Part shown: positions 52,708 to 61,162 of the stretch, one piece after another | How the letters are laid out: each line of letters starts with the position of its first letter | How positions within the stretch are numbered: the stretch's first letter is position 1 | Notes under the pieces: generated by a model | The model's input: the letters and a program-made list of their open reading frames with translations, nothing else | Told to the model about the DNA's origin: nothing | Databases searched by the model: none | Position numbers and translations under genes: made by a program | Assembly (NCBI RefSeq): GCF_009765735.1 | Contig: NZ_LMUW01000032.1 | Span: forward strand, 1 to 64,000 | Reading direction: 5' to 3' | DNA length: 64,000 nucleotides | Origin: Xenophilus sp. L33 | GTDB lineage: Bacteria > Pseudomonadota > Gammaproteobacteria > Burkholderiales > Burkholderiaceae_C

Positions 52708-53762
52708 GGCTTTGCTCCTGGCGCGGTGCGCGGATAGTCCTTTTCCTCGGCGGTGCGGCGGTCGTAGCTGACCGCGTAGGCGGCCGAGCGCGCCGCCGGG
52801 AACGGGTCGTCGGAGGTCCGCATGCCCGGCGGCAACACGGTCGGATCGAAGTTGAGGTCGCGGCAGGGACCGTCCGGCTCGGCCTCGATCTTGTTCACCA
52901 CCAGCGTGCCGACCTCGACCTTGCGGCGGTCGTCCGGCCAGACCTTGGTCGGGTCGGCGGTCGGGTCGCCCGGGTTGGCGACGGTCACCGCGAGGGTCCA
53001 TTTCTGCGGCGCCTGGGCCACGCGGTCGGCGATGTCCTTCTCCAGGAAGTCGGGGCCGCGCTGCTTGAGCTCATCGGGCGGCACCGCCATCGGCGCCGCG
53101 GCCGGCACGAAGGACCAGCGCACCGCCTGCTCCTGCCCCTGGGCGTTGGTGAAGATGAAGCTGTCCAGACTGTTGAAGCGGGTATCGGCATAGGAGCCCG
53201 TGAAGGGCGCACTGGCGGCCCAGCCGCCGAAGGCCTTGATCTCCGGATGCGCGCCGGCGAAGGCCTTCATCGCGTTCGGGTCGCTGCTGTGCGAGGCGGT
53301 CTGCAATTCGTAGAAGGCCTCCGGCGTCGAGACCGCGAAGAAGGGCGGATCGATCATCGCGGTGCGCCATTCCGCGCCCTGCGGCGCCTGCACCCGCAGG
53401 CCCAGGCCGCGCACCCGCGCGCTGCCGTCGGTGGCCTTGGGATCGGGCACGCCGAGGTTGAAGCGACCGGTCGCCGGAAAGCTGCCGGCGGCGAACATCG
53501 GCGCGCTCGTCAGGGCGGCGCCGGCGCCGTTGGATTCGAAGGTGCCGGTGAAGCAGATGCCCTTGGCATGGTTGCGGCGGTAGCCCGGTACCGCGCCGCC
53601 GGGCGGTGCCAGCGAGCCGACCAGCTTGTCGGGCGTGAGGCGCTGCGGGGAGAAGAAGCCGGCGGTCCAGGCGAAGGCGGCGGCCACCACCGCCACCACC
53701 ACCGCGATCAGCAGCAGGCTGCCGAGCGCCGCGCCGCCACTCCGAGACTTTCTGTCGTTCAT
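52704..53762 (-). CDS. Catalase-family peroxidase, membrane-anchored (SrpA-like)
   Basis: The 352-residue protein has one N-terminal membrane segment (residues about 13-34) with the rest outside the cytosol. The catalase-related core has His65 in RRNHAKG, VRGLGLRVQAP, TPEAFYEL and the proximal heme region RSAAYAVSYDRR. It is shorter than true catalases, as in the SrpA / catalase-related peroxidase group. The coupled cytochrome b561 gene suggests a membrane-linked peroxidase. Substrate unknown. Confidence 0.88.
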   Translation of the reverse strand: MNDRKSRSGGAALGSLLLIAVVVAVVAAAFAWTAGFFSPQRLTPDKLVGSLAPPGGAVPGYRRNHAKGICFTGTFESNGAGAALTSAPMFAAGSFPATGRFNLGVPDPKATDGSARVRGLGLRVQAPQGAEWRTAMIDPPFFAVSTPEAFYELQTASHSSDPNAMKAFAGAHPEIKAFGGWAASAPFTGSYADTRFNSLDSFIFTNAQGQEQAVRWSFVPAAAPMAVPPDELKQRGPDFLEKDIADRVAQAPQKWTLAVTVANPGDPTADPTKVWPDDRRKVEVGTLVVNKIEAEPDGPCRDLNFDPTVLPPGMRTSDDPFPAARSAAYAVSYDRRTAEEKDYPRTAPGAKP

Positions 53763-53843
53763 CGCGTCCGCCCTTTTCGCGTGGCACAAGCGGAGCAATC
53801 TAGCAGTTTCCGGCCCGGCCCATGTTTCGGCCGCGCCTCGGGC

Positions 53844-55019
53844 TCAACCCATCGCCCGGATCGCCTGCACCAGTGCGTCGATGTCGGACGCGTCGTTGTA
53901 GCAGTGCGGCGAGGCCCGCAGCACCGTCGGCAGGCCGCGCGCCAGCGCGTCGAGCAGGGTCGACTCCGGCTTCGAATGGCTGACGTTGATGCCTGCCGCG
54001 AAGAGCCGCGCGTTGACCGCCAGGGCATCGTGCCGCTCCAGCGTGAAGGACACGATCGCCGCCGGATCGGCGCCGAGGTCGTGGATCGTGACGCCGTCGA
54101 TCGCCGCCAGCGCAGCGCGCAGCGCGGCCGCCTTGGCGCGGCACTGGCGCTCGATCTCGTCGACGCCGATCGCCAGCGCGTAGTCGACCGCCACGCCGAG
54201 GCCGAGCCGCGCGGCGTAGTTGTTCTCCCAGGTCTCGAAGCGGCGCGCGTCCGGGCGCAGCTCGTAGCGGTCCGGCGCCACCCAGGGCGCGCCGAAGTGA
54301 TCGATCATCGGCGGCTCCAGTTGCAGCAGCAGCTCGCGCTTCATGTAGAGAAAGCCGGTGCCGCGCGGACCGCGCAGGAACTTGCGGCCGGTCGCGGTCA
54401 GCATGTCGCAGTTCAGCGCCTCGACGTCGATCGGCATCTGCCCGACCGCCTGGCAGGCGTCGAGCAGGTAGCGGATGCCGTGGGCCTTGGCGATCCGGCC
54501 GATCTCCGCCGCCGGGTTCACCAGGCCGCCGTTGGTCGGCACCCAGGTCACCGCGATCAGCCGCACGCGCTCGTCGATCATCGCCTCGAGCGCCTGCGGG
54601 TCGAGCGCGCCGCTGGCGTCGTCCGGCACCACCTCGATCACCGCGCCGGTGCGCTTCGCCACCTGCAGGAAGGCGACGTGGTTGGCCGCATATTCGGCCC
54701 GCGCGGTGAGGATGCGGTCGCCCTTCCTGAACGCGAGCGAATAGAAGGCCATCTGCCAGGCGACGGTCGCGTTCTCGGTCAGCGCGATCTCGTCGCGGGA
54801 GGCACCCACCAGCCGGGCGACGCTGTCGTAGACGCGTTCCAGCCGCGCCGCCGACTCGAAGGCCGCTTCGTAGCCGCCGATCTGCGCTTCGCGCTGCAGG
54901 TAGCCGACCATCGCCTCCAGCACCGGCGCGGGCATCAATGCGGCACCGGCATTGTTGAGGTGCACCCGGTGCGCCACGCCGGGCGTCTCGCGACGCAGGC
55001 GTTCGACGTCGAAAGTCAT
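53844..55019 (-). CDS. Class V PLP aminotransferase (NifS/isopenicillin N epimerase-like)
   Basis: The 391-residue protein has LNNAGAALMPAPVLEAM at the start, Asp187 in LLDACQAVGQMPID and the Schiff-base lysine Lys213 in ATGRKFLRGPRGTGFLY. These are class V marks shared with isopenicillin N epimerase-like and cysteine desulfurase-like enzymes. The Cys-loop of desulfurases is not seen, so a transaminase or epimerase-like role is more likely. It lies 10 bases after the family 3 binding-protein gene and may act on the amino acid captured by it. Confidence 0.92.
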   Translation of the reverse strand: MTFDVERLRRETPGVAHRVHLNNAGAALMPAPVLEAMVGYLQREAQIGGYEAAFESAARLERVYDSVARLVGASRDEIALTENATVAWQMAFYSLAFRKGDRILTARAEYAANHVAFLQVAKRTGAVIEVVPDDASGALDPQALEAMIDERVRLIAVTWVPTNGGLVNPAAEIGRIAKAHGIRYLLDACQAVGQMPIDVEALNCDMLTATGRKFLRGPRGTGFLYMKRELLLQLEPPMIDHFGAPWVAPDRYELRPDARRFETWENNYAARLGLGVAVDYALAIGVDEIERQCRAKAAALRAALAAIDGVTIHDLGADPAAIVSFTLERHDALAVNARLFAAGINVSHSKPESTLLDALARGLPTVLRASPHCYNDASDIDALVQAIRAMG

Positions 55020-55029
55020 CGGTCAGCCC

Positions 55030-55866
55030 TCAGCCGGGCAGCTGGAGCTTGTAGCTGCGCTGCGGCGGCGGATCGACCTTGAACCACTTGCGGTAGAGCG
55101 CGCCGTATTCCACGTACGAATAGCCGGTGGTGAGGTCGGTCACGAAGCCGTCGAGAAACTGCATCCAGGCAAGCTCGCCCATCTTGTAGGCGATGCCGTA
55201 GTTCTGGAAGCCGCCGAAGGTTTCCGGCACCACCTTCAGGTCCGGGTTGTTGGCCGCGATGTACATGCCGATCGGCAGGTCGACGAAGATCGCCTGCGCG
55301 CGGCCGGAGCGCAGCGCCAGCGCCTGCTGCTCGGTCGATCCGAAGCTCGCGACCGTCGCCTTCGGTGCCATCAGCTTGACCAGGTCGAGCTGCTCGGGAA
55401 CGGTCAGCGTCGCGATCGTCACGCTCGGCGTGTTCAGGTCGGCGATCTTCCCGATCTTCGAATCCTTGGCGACGACCACGGTCAGGCCGGTATCGAAGTA
55501 GCGCGGCGTGAAGGCTGCGCGAACCAGCCGCGAGGGCGTGATCGTGGCCGAATGGGCCAGCATGTCGACCTGGTCGTTCTGCAGCGCCGACCAGCGGGCC
55601 TCGTTGCTGAGCAACTCGAACTTGATCTTGGTGGGATCGCCGAACAGCGCCTTGGCAATCAGCCGGCTCATGTCGACGTCGAAACCGACCAGCTCGCCCT
55701 TCTCGTCCTTGAAGCCGAAGGGCGGCGTGGCGCTGGTGGTGCCGACGATCAGGTAGCCGCGCTTGAGCACGTCGGCGAGCTTGTCGGCGTGGGCGACCAG
55801 CGGAGAGATGGCGGCGGCGAGCGCAAGCGCCAGGGCCAACCGATGGGTGAGGGTCTTGAAAGTCAC
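55030..55866 (-). CDS. Family 3 amino-acid-type ABC substrate-binding protein
   Basis: The 278-residue product has a signal peptide (RLALALALAAAISPLVAHA) and the family 3 layout: GYLIVGTTSATPPFGFKDEKGELVGFDVDMSRLIAKAL, then QVDMLAHSATITPSR. The usual serine/threonine and arginine ligand contacts are present (TTSATPP; TPSR). It starts at GTG 55866 with GAGG 5 bases before it. No permease or ATPase is beside it, so it relies on another transporter or is orphan. It forms a two-gene unit with the class V aminotransferase. Confidence 0.92.
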   Translation of the reverse strand: MTFKTLTHRLALALALAAAISPLVAHADKLADVLKRGYLIVGTTSATPPFGFKDEKGELVGFDVDMSRLIAKALFGDPTKIKFELLSNEARWSALQNDQVDMLAHSATITPSRLVRAAFTPRYFDTGLTVVVAKDSKIGKIADLNTPSVTIATLTVPEQLDLVKLMAPKATVASFGSTEQQALALRSGRAQAIFVDLPIGMYIAANNPDLKVVPETFGGFQNYGIAYKMGELAWMQFLDGFVTDLTTGYSYVEYGALYRKWFKVDPPPQRSYKLQLPG

Positions 55867-55956
55867 GGGGACCTCGCAGGCGTGATGAGTTTGTCGGGCC
55901 GGTATTTACTGTACCGGCCAGACTGTACACCTGCAGACCCTAAAAAGTCGAATCGA

Positions 55957-56163
55957 CTACCAGAGTTGCCACCAGGGCCGCTTGCTCGGCGGACTTTCGA
56001 GCGACGCGGCCAGCGTGGTCGCGGCGCTGAAACGCCGCCGTGCTTCCCTCACGCATCGTTCGGCGGCTGATCTCGCGGCGACATCCCCACGCATCGCGCG
56101 TGCGCGCAATGCCTGAGCCTGCTTGAAGATTTCATCGTCCGACAGATGGTCCAGCTCATTCAT
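55957..56163 (-). CDS. Small PWW-tail protein (68 aa), copy 2
   Basis: The frame encodes ELDHLSDDEIFKQAQALRARAMRGD, a basic middle and the end KRPWWQLW. It is a paralogue of the protein at 37630-37836, with equal length when the ATG at 56163 is used; an ATG at 56172 would add three residues. The shared pattern is SDxE, then LRxRAxxGDxAA, AE, and a terminal PWWxxW. No domain is recognised. It stands alone between the family 3 binding protein and the DUF1185 gene, on the same strand. Function unknown. Confidence 0.7.
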   Translation of the reverse strand: MNELDHLSDDEIFKQAQALRARAMRGDVAARSAAERCVREARRRFSAATTLAASLESPPSKRPWWQLW

Positions 56164-56252
56164 GGCCGCCATTTTGCGGGGCCTCGCGGTCGGCGTGCAC
56201 CACCGCCGCCACGGCCAGTTTCGAAGACCGTGCAAATGTCACTGAAGCGCAT

Positions 56253-56834
56253 TCAGCGCTGGCCGTCGTGGACCGACACCTTGTCCTTGGCGAGGCCGCC
56301 GAGCCGGGAATGCACCCGTCCGCCGTCGCCCATCACCAGCGCGAAAAGGATCTCGCTCGGGCGCGGCGCGTCCTGGATGCCGACCTCGATGCTGTTGAAG
56401 TGGCTGCGCACATACGAGGCGTGGATGTAGTGAACCGGCACCATCAGGCGGTAGCCGGCGGAAGCCACCGCCTTGCTGGCCGGCACCATCGCCTTCGGCT
56501 CGCCGAGCACGCTGCGCATCGCCCAGCCGCCGGCCTCGTGCCAGACCGCGCCGTGCTCCATTTCGCCGTCGACGCCGACGATCGCGGCCTTGCTGTAGAC
56601 CTCGACCTTGTCCTTGCCGCCGAGCGTCTCGACCAGCTCGGTCGCCAGTTCGGTGCCGAGCGCACGCAGCTCCTGCATGAAGGGCATCAGGTCGGGCTCG
56701 TAGCGGCCGGCGTAGGGGTTGTGGATGACCGCGCAGGCGGCCGCCAGGCGCAGCGGCTTCGCGGGTGCCGGACCGCCTTCGTGGTAGGTCGTCTCGACGA
56801 GCAGTGCGCGCTTGCGGATCTTGATGAGGGACAT
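56253..56834 (-). CDS. Amino acid synthesis family protein (DUF1185)
   Basis: The 193-residue protein matches the AA_synth/DUF1185 pattern: KRALLVETTYHEGG, AACAVIHNPYAGRY, KAAIVGVDGEMEHGAVW, MVPASKAVASAG and VGIQDAPRPSEILFAL. Members sit in catabolic clusters and are related to ring-opening or amidohydrolase-type enzymes; the reaction is not settled to my knowledge. It starts 3 bases after the 3-hydroxyisobutyrate-dehydrogenase-like gene, so the pair is cotranscribed. Confidence 0.88.
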   Translation of the reverse strand: MSLIKIRKRALLVETTYHEGGPAPAKPLRLAAACAVIHNPYAGRYEPDLMPFMQELRALGTELATELVETLGGKDKVEVYSKAAIVGVDGEMEHGAVWHEAGGWAMRSVLGEPKAMVPASKAVASAGYRLMVPVHYIHASYVRSHFNSIEVGIQDAPRPSEILFALVMGDGGRVHSRLGGLAKDKVSVHDGQR

Positions 56835-56837
56835 GGA

Positions 56838-57743
56838 TCAGGTCTCTTCGGAAGGAATGGGTGAAGCGTGGGATTCCACCACGCGCAGGATCTCGGTGTT
56901 GTCGGCCTTCGCATCGAGCCCGGCCGCGGCCTGGCGCCAGAAGTCGGCGCACAGCGCGAGCTGCGGCGCCTCGACGCCGGTGACCGCGCGCAGGTCGCTG
57001 GCGGTCGCCAAGTCCTTGGCTTGCAGCCGCAGCTGGAAGCCGCCGTTGAAGGTGCGCGGCAGGACGAACTGCTTGAGCTTGGTCTCGGTCGCGACATTGC
57101 GGCCGCTGGAGGCGTTCAGCACCTCGGCGAAGACGTCGAGGTCGAGGTCGAAGCGGCCCGCGATCGCGACCGCCTCCGACATCGCCAGCAGCCCGGCGGC
57201 ATAGACGTAGTTGTTGAGCGCCTTCATCGCGTGGGCAGAGCCGGCCTCGCCGGTGCGGATCAGGTTGCTGCCCATGGTCTCGAGCACCGGCCGCACCCGC
57301 TCGACCGCGGCCTCGCTGCCGCCCAGCATGATGGTCAGCGTGCCGGAGCGCGCCTTGGCGACCGAGCCGGAGACCGGTGCATCGAGCAGGTCGAACTGCC
57401 GAGCCTTCGCCGTGGCTGCCAGCTCGCGCGTGGAGACCGGGTGCGACGAGCCCATGTCGACGATCACCGCGCCGGCCGCGAGCCGCGGCAGCAGCCCTTC
57501 GACCACCGAGGCGGTGATGGTGCTGTTGGGCAGCATCGTGATCACGATCGCGCAGTTGGCCAGCGCCTCGAGGTCGTCGGCCCAATGCAGCGATCGGCCC
57601 CAGCCGGGCAACGCTTCCAGCTTCGCGCGCGGGCCGGCGTCGGCGTCGTGCGCCAGCACACGGATGCCGGGTGCGGAAGAAAGATGCTCGACCATCGGCA
57701 GGCCCATCATGCCGAGGCCGACGAAGCCGACGAGGTGGTCCAA
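56838..57743 (-). CDS. 3-Hydroxyisobutyrate dehydrogenase-family NAD(P) oxidoreductase
   Basis: The 301-residue protein has the GFVGLGMMGLPMVEHL dinucleotide motif, LDAPVSGSVAKARSGTLTIMLGG, and the catalytic lysine in SAHAMKALNNYVYA. The family reduces or oxidises beta-hydroxy acids such as 3-hydroxyisobutyrate, tartronate semialdehyde or 6-phosphogluconate. The start is TTG at 57743 with AGGAG 7 bases upstream. It diverges from the SMP-30 lactonase and is coupled to DUF1185. Together they suggest a hydroxy-acid or lactone pathway. Confidence 0.92.
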   Translation of the reverse strand: MDHLVGFVGLGMMGLPMVEHLSSAPGIRVLAHDADAGPRAKLEALPGWGRSLHWADDLEALANCAIVITMLPNSTITASVVEGLLPRLAAGAVIVDMGSSHPVSTRELAATAKARQFDLLDAPVSGSVAKARSGTLTIMLGGSEAAVERVRPVLETMGSNLIRTGEAGSAHAMKALNNYVYAAGLLAMSEAVAIAGRFDLDLDVFAEVLNASSGRNVATETKLKQFVLPRTFNGGFQLRLQAKDLATASDLRAVTGVEAPQLALCADFWRQAAAGLDAKADNTEILRVVESHASPIPSEET

Positions 57744-57903
57744 GGCGCGTCTCCTGTTTTTTTGATGTCCTCGATGCTAGGCCGCCCGCTGGCAGCCGTC
57801 CTATGCCGAGTTGTGCCCGAGGTATGCGCTTTGGTTATCCGGATTCGCCGGGAAGGCGCTGCGCGATACAGTCGGTGCCGATCGACGCACACATGGAGAC
57901 AGC

Positions 57904-58824
57904 ATGGAAGACGACATCAGCGTGGTGGCCAGCGGCCTCGAATTCCCGGAAGGTCCGGTCTGGCTGCCCGACGGCAGCCTGCTCGTGGTGGAGATCCGCG
58001 GGCAGCGCCTGACGCGCATCCGACCCGGCGGCGAGCGCCAGACGGTCGCGCAGATCGCCGGCGGCCCCAACGGCGCGGCCATCGGCCCGGACGGCCTTTG
58101 CTGGATCTGCAACAACGGCGGCTTTCGTTGGCATTCCGGCAGCAGCGGGCCGATCCGGCCGGTGGGCGCCGCCGAGGACTACAAGGGCGGCTCGATCCAG
58201 CGGGTCGACCTGGCGAGCGGCGCGGTCGAGACGATCTACACGCATTGCGACGGCGTGCCGCTGCACGGACCGAACGACATCGTCTTCGACGGCGACGGCG
58301 GCTTCTGGTTCACCGACATGGGCAAGGTCTTCGACGACCGCATGATGCGCGGCGCCCTCTTCTACGCGCGCTGCGACGGCAGCCTGATCCGGCGCGCGGC
58401 CTTTGGCCTCCTGACACCGAACGGCGTTGGCCTCGCGCCCGACGGCCGCACCGTCTACGTGTCCGAAACCGAGACCAGCCGCCTCTGGTCCTTCGCCATC
58501 GAAGGCCGCGGCACGCTGAAGCAGGAGCCCTGGCCCTCGCCCAACGGCGGCCGGCTGGTGCATGGTTCGCCCGGCTACCAGCGCTTCGATTCGATGGCGG
58601 TCGAGGCCGGCGGCCTGGTGTGCGTCGCGACCCTGGTGCGCGGCGGCATCAGCGTCATCTCGCCCGAGGGCGAACTGGTCGAATTCCATCCGGTGCCGGA
58701 CATCTACTGCACCAACATCTGCTTCGGCGGGCCGGACCTGCGCACCGCCTACATCACGCTCTCGGGCACCGGCGAACTGATCGCCATGCCGTGGCCGCGC
58801 CCCGGCCTGGCCTTGATCGCCTGA
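57904..58824 (+). CDS. SMP-30/gluconolactonase-family lactonase
   Basis: The 306-residue beta-propeller protein shows LEFPEGPVWLPDGSLLVVEI with the metal-binding Glu, GGPNGAAIGPDG, GPNDIVFDGDGGFWFTDMG and the PNGVGLAPDG motif. It hydrolyses lactones in the cytosol using Ca or Zn. It diverges from the dehydrogenase gene across 160 bases and is followed after 7 bases by a LysR gene, which may regulate both directions. The spacer holds ATCCGGAT and two ATGC repeats but no clear promoter. Confidence 0.92.
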   Translation: MEDDISVVASGLEFPEGPVWLPDGSLLVVEIRGQRLTRIRPGGERQTVAQIAGGPNGAAIGPDGLCWICNNGGFRWHSGSSGPIRPVGAAEDYKGGSIQRVDLASGAVETIYTHCDGVPLHGPNDIVFDGDGGFWFTDMGKVFDDRMMRGALFYARCDGSLIRRAAFGLLTPNGVGLAPDGRTVYVSETETSRLWSFAIEGRGTLKQEPWPSPNGGRLVHGSPGYQRFDSMAVEAGGLVCVATLVRGGISVISPEGELVEFHPVPDIYCTNICFGGPDLRTAYITLSGTGELIAMPWPRPGLALIA

Positions 58825-58831
58825 ACCGCCG

Positions 58832-59749
58832 ATGAGTTTCAAGCTGCGGCACATGGAGGTGTTCCGGGCGGTGATGCTCACCGGCTCCACCAATGCCGCG
58901 GCACAACTGCTCTTCGTGTCGCAACCGGCGGTCAGCCGCCAGATCGCCTACATGGAGCAGAGCCTGAACCTGCGGCTCTTCCTGCGCGAGAAGGGCAAGC
59001 TGATCCCCACGGCCGAGGCGCACCTGCTCTTTCGCGAAGTGGGCTCGCTCTACGAGCAGGCGGTGCAGGTCGACGAGTTCGCGCGCAGCCTGGCCTCGCG
59101 GCCGCGCGGGCTGCTCTCGGTCTGCTCGAGCCCGAGCCTGGCGCTCAACTTCATCCCGCCGGTGATCGCCGCGCTGCGCGAGGCCTGGCCCGACGTGCGG
59201 CTCAAGTTCCGCACCGTGCTGCTGAGCGACATGCCGCACGAGGTGCTCGGGCGCAAGGTCGAACTGGCGGTGTCGGTGCTGCCGCTGGACCATCCGAACC
59301 TGCTGATCGAGTCCTTCGCGACCGGCAGCATGGTCTGCATCGTGCCGCGCGGCCATGCGCTGTCGGGCCGCGGCGTGGTGAGCCTGGCGGACATCGCCGC
59401 CTATCCGCTGGTGCTTTACAGCCGGCGCATCCCCTTCGGGCAACTGGTCGCCGGCGCCTTCCAGCGCGCCGGCGTCGAATGGGAGGCCGCTGTCGACATC
59501 GAGCGCGCCGAGAACGCCTGCGCGCTGGTGCAGGCGGGCGTCGGCATCGCGATCGTCGACGAGTTCTCGGTCGGGGGCCAGGGCTGGCACGGCGTCGAGG
59601 TGCTGCGCATCCGCGAGGAGATCAGCCTCACGCTCAGCATCGTGCGCTCGCGCTTCGAGCCGAGCAGCCGGCTGGCGCTGGAGTTCATCCGGCTGCTGCG
59701 CTTGCAGGCTGCGGGGATGGCGATGCTTGGCGTGGAATCTAGAACCTGA
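58832..59749 (+). CDS. LysR-family transcriptional regulator (2)
   Basis: The 305-residue protein has the LysR winged helix (FKLRHMEVFRAVMLTGSTNAA, LLFVSQPAVSRQIAYME) and a full effector domain (LSVCSSPSLALNFIPPVI, VELAVSVLPLDHPNL). Its N-terminus resembles the LysR at 2393-3319, so both belong to the same sublineage. It follows the lactonase gene by 7 bases in an apparent operon. The last 11 bases overlap the convergent small secreted gene. Confidence 0.93.
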   Translation: MSFKLRHMEVFRAVMLTGSTNAAAQLLFVSQPAVSRQIAYMEQSLNLRLFLREKGKLIPTAEAHLLFREVGSLYEQAVQVDEFARSLASRPRGLLSVCSSPSLALNFIPPVIAALREAWPDVRLKFRTVLLSDMPHEVLGRKVELAVSVLPLDHPNLLIESFATGSMVCIVPRGHALSGRGVVSLADIAAYPLVLYSRRIPFGQLVAGAFQRAGVEWEAAVDIERAENACALVQAGVGIAIVDEFSVGGQGWHGVEVLRIREEISLTLSIVRSRFEPSSRLALEFIRLLRLQAAGMAMLGVESRT

Positions 59750-60152
59750 ACTCCACAGACCGCGGCCCGCCGCCGACGGCCACGGTGCGGGTCTGGCGCT
59801 TCTTGCCATGGGACTCGGCCTCGATCGTGTAGCGGCCGTCCGGGATGTCGATCAGGCAGATCGGGCCGTTCGAGGAGGCGATCGACAGCACCTCGGTGCC
59901 GGCGTTGTTCTTGATCGAGACCTCGACCGAGGCCATGAATTCGCCGCGCGTGTTCACGAACATCAGCGACAGCGGATGGTTGCGCATGGCCTGGCGCATC
60001 AGGGTCGACTGGCCGGATCCGATGCCGCCGCAGACGTACTTCACGTCGCCTTGCGCCTGCATCGGCTGGATCTGCGCCTGGGCCATCCATGGAACGGCGA
60101 TGGCGGCGAGGACGAGGGTGCGCCTGGCCAGGGCCGGCAAGAGTCGAAGCAT
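59739..60152 (-). CDS. Small secreted protein with a carboxypeptidase-regulatory-like domain
   Basis: The 137-residue protein begins with a signal peptide (LARRTLVLAAIAVPWMAQAQ). After a segment with one Cys (YVCGGIGSGQSTLMRQAMR) it has a beta-sandwich-like tail: SLMFVNTRGEFMASVEVSI, ICLIDIPDGRYTIEAESHGKKRQTR, as in CarbopepD_reg-type domains. It probably binds a surface or periplasmic partner. I do not know the family. Its end overlaps the LysR stop by 11 bases. Confidence 0.65.
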   Translation of the reverse strand: MLRLLPALARRTLVLAAIAVPWMAQAQIQPMQAQGDVKYVCGGIGSGQSTLMRQAMRNHPLSLMFVNTRGEFMASVEVSIKNNAGTEVLSIASSNGPICLIDIPDGRYTIEAESHGKKRQTRTVAVGGGPRSVEFRF

Positions 60153-60218
60153 GTTGTTGTCCAGAGTCGGGGAAAAGAAATCTTCGATGCCGCCCCGGAG
60201 GCTGTCAACCGTCATTGA

Positions 60219-61076
60219 TCACAGGTGGCGCAGCACGAATCCCAGCCACTGCACCACCGCCGCGCGCAGGTCGCCGCTGCTGCGATGCCGCTCCCAGATG
60301 AAGCGTGCACCGGTCGTCACTTCGTCGGCCAGCACCAGCGCGGTGGTGGTCCGATGCTCGGTCGCCACTTCCAGCGATGAAGCGATCTCGCCCGCCAGCA
60401 CGCAGCACAGCGCCGCGTGCCAGGCCAGCGCATCGGGGTCGCTGCGCACGTCGTCGCCGGCCATGGGATCGAGCGTGAAGATGGCCGCCGAGTGCAAGGC
60501 GAGCACGACCTCGGCGGCGCGGCGCAGGTGCGCCTCCTCGGGTGCGAAGTCGCCACCGCCCACGTTGCCGGCACGGCCCGCACGCGCTGCCGCGTCGGCC
60601 ATCAGCTGCTGGCCGGCCCTGTCGAAGCCCTGCTCGTGCACGAACACGTCGGACCAGCCCTTGACGCTCAGCCAGTGCTTGTAGCGCCAGAAGTGGTCCT
60701 GGGTGAAGGCGCGCAACTCGGCCCGCGAATCCTCCGCCGGCTTGCCGCCCGCGAAATAGATGGCCGAAGAAGGCAGGAGCGCCGCGGGGTCGCGGAACGG
60801 CCCGTCGGCGCCAAGCAGATGGGCGGCCGCACGGTCGGCGGTGCGCAACATCATCGCGGTGGTGCGGATCGCCATGCCGAGCGGCTCGGCCAGGAGTGCC
60901 AGGGGCTGGCCGTCGGCCTCGGGCGGATGAGCGACGGCCTCGACGCTTTCCGCGAGCCGGCGCGCGCGGCGGCGCAGGCGGAAGCGCACTTCGCGCACGC
61001 CGTCGCGCACGGCCAGGGGCACATCCTCGGGTCGGAAGGGCAAAGCGGGCTTCTGTGAACTATTGTCGGGCATCAT
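60219..61076 (-). CDS. Uncharacterised protein (285 aa), divergent from SorC regulator
   Basis: This is a soluble, mostly helical protein with no signal peptide or motif I recognise. It has a basic N-terminal part (REVRFRLRRRARRLAES), a central aromatic stretch (TQDHFWRYKHWLSVKGWSDVFVHEQGFD) and a C-terminal EVATEHRTTTALVLADE region. Two adjacent ATGs, at 61076 and 61073, both work; MPDNSS is the first distinctive sequence. It is divergent from the SorC-family regulator 86 bases away. The full third-position GC bias supports it as a gene. Confidence 0.65.
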   Translation of the reverse strand: MMPDNSSQKPALPFRPEDVPLAVRDGVREVRFRLRRRARRLAESVEAVAHPPEADGQPLALLAEPLGMAIRTTAMMLRTADRAAAHLLGADGPFRDPAALLPSSAIYFAGGKPAEDSRAELRAFTQDHFWRYKHWLSVKGWSDVFVHEQGFDRAGQQLMADAAARAGRAGNVGGGDFAPEEAHLRRAAEVVLALHSAAIFTLDPMAGDDVRSDPDALAWHAALCCVLAGEIASSLEVATEHRTTTALVLADEVTTGARFIWERHRSSGDLRAAVVQWLGFVLRHL

Positions 61077-61162
61077 GAACTCCAGTTCGCGAAAATAGCA
61101 TTCGCCAGCATAGTCAATTCGCTCCTGCACCGGAGCACTTCGAGAGAGATAGAGGGTTCACC

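Noticed and set aside
57810-57835. A LysR T-N11-A box between the dehydrogenase and lactonase genes.
   Set aside because: The arms (ATGCC and GGTAT) match at only four of five positions and the inner part has no symmetry.
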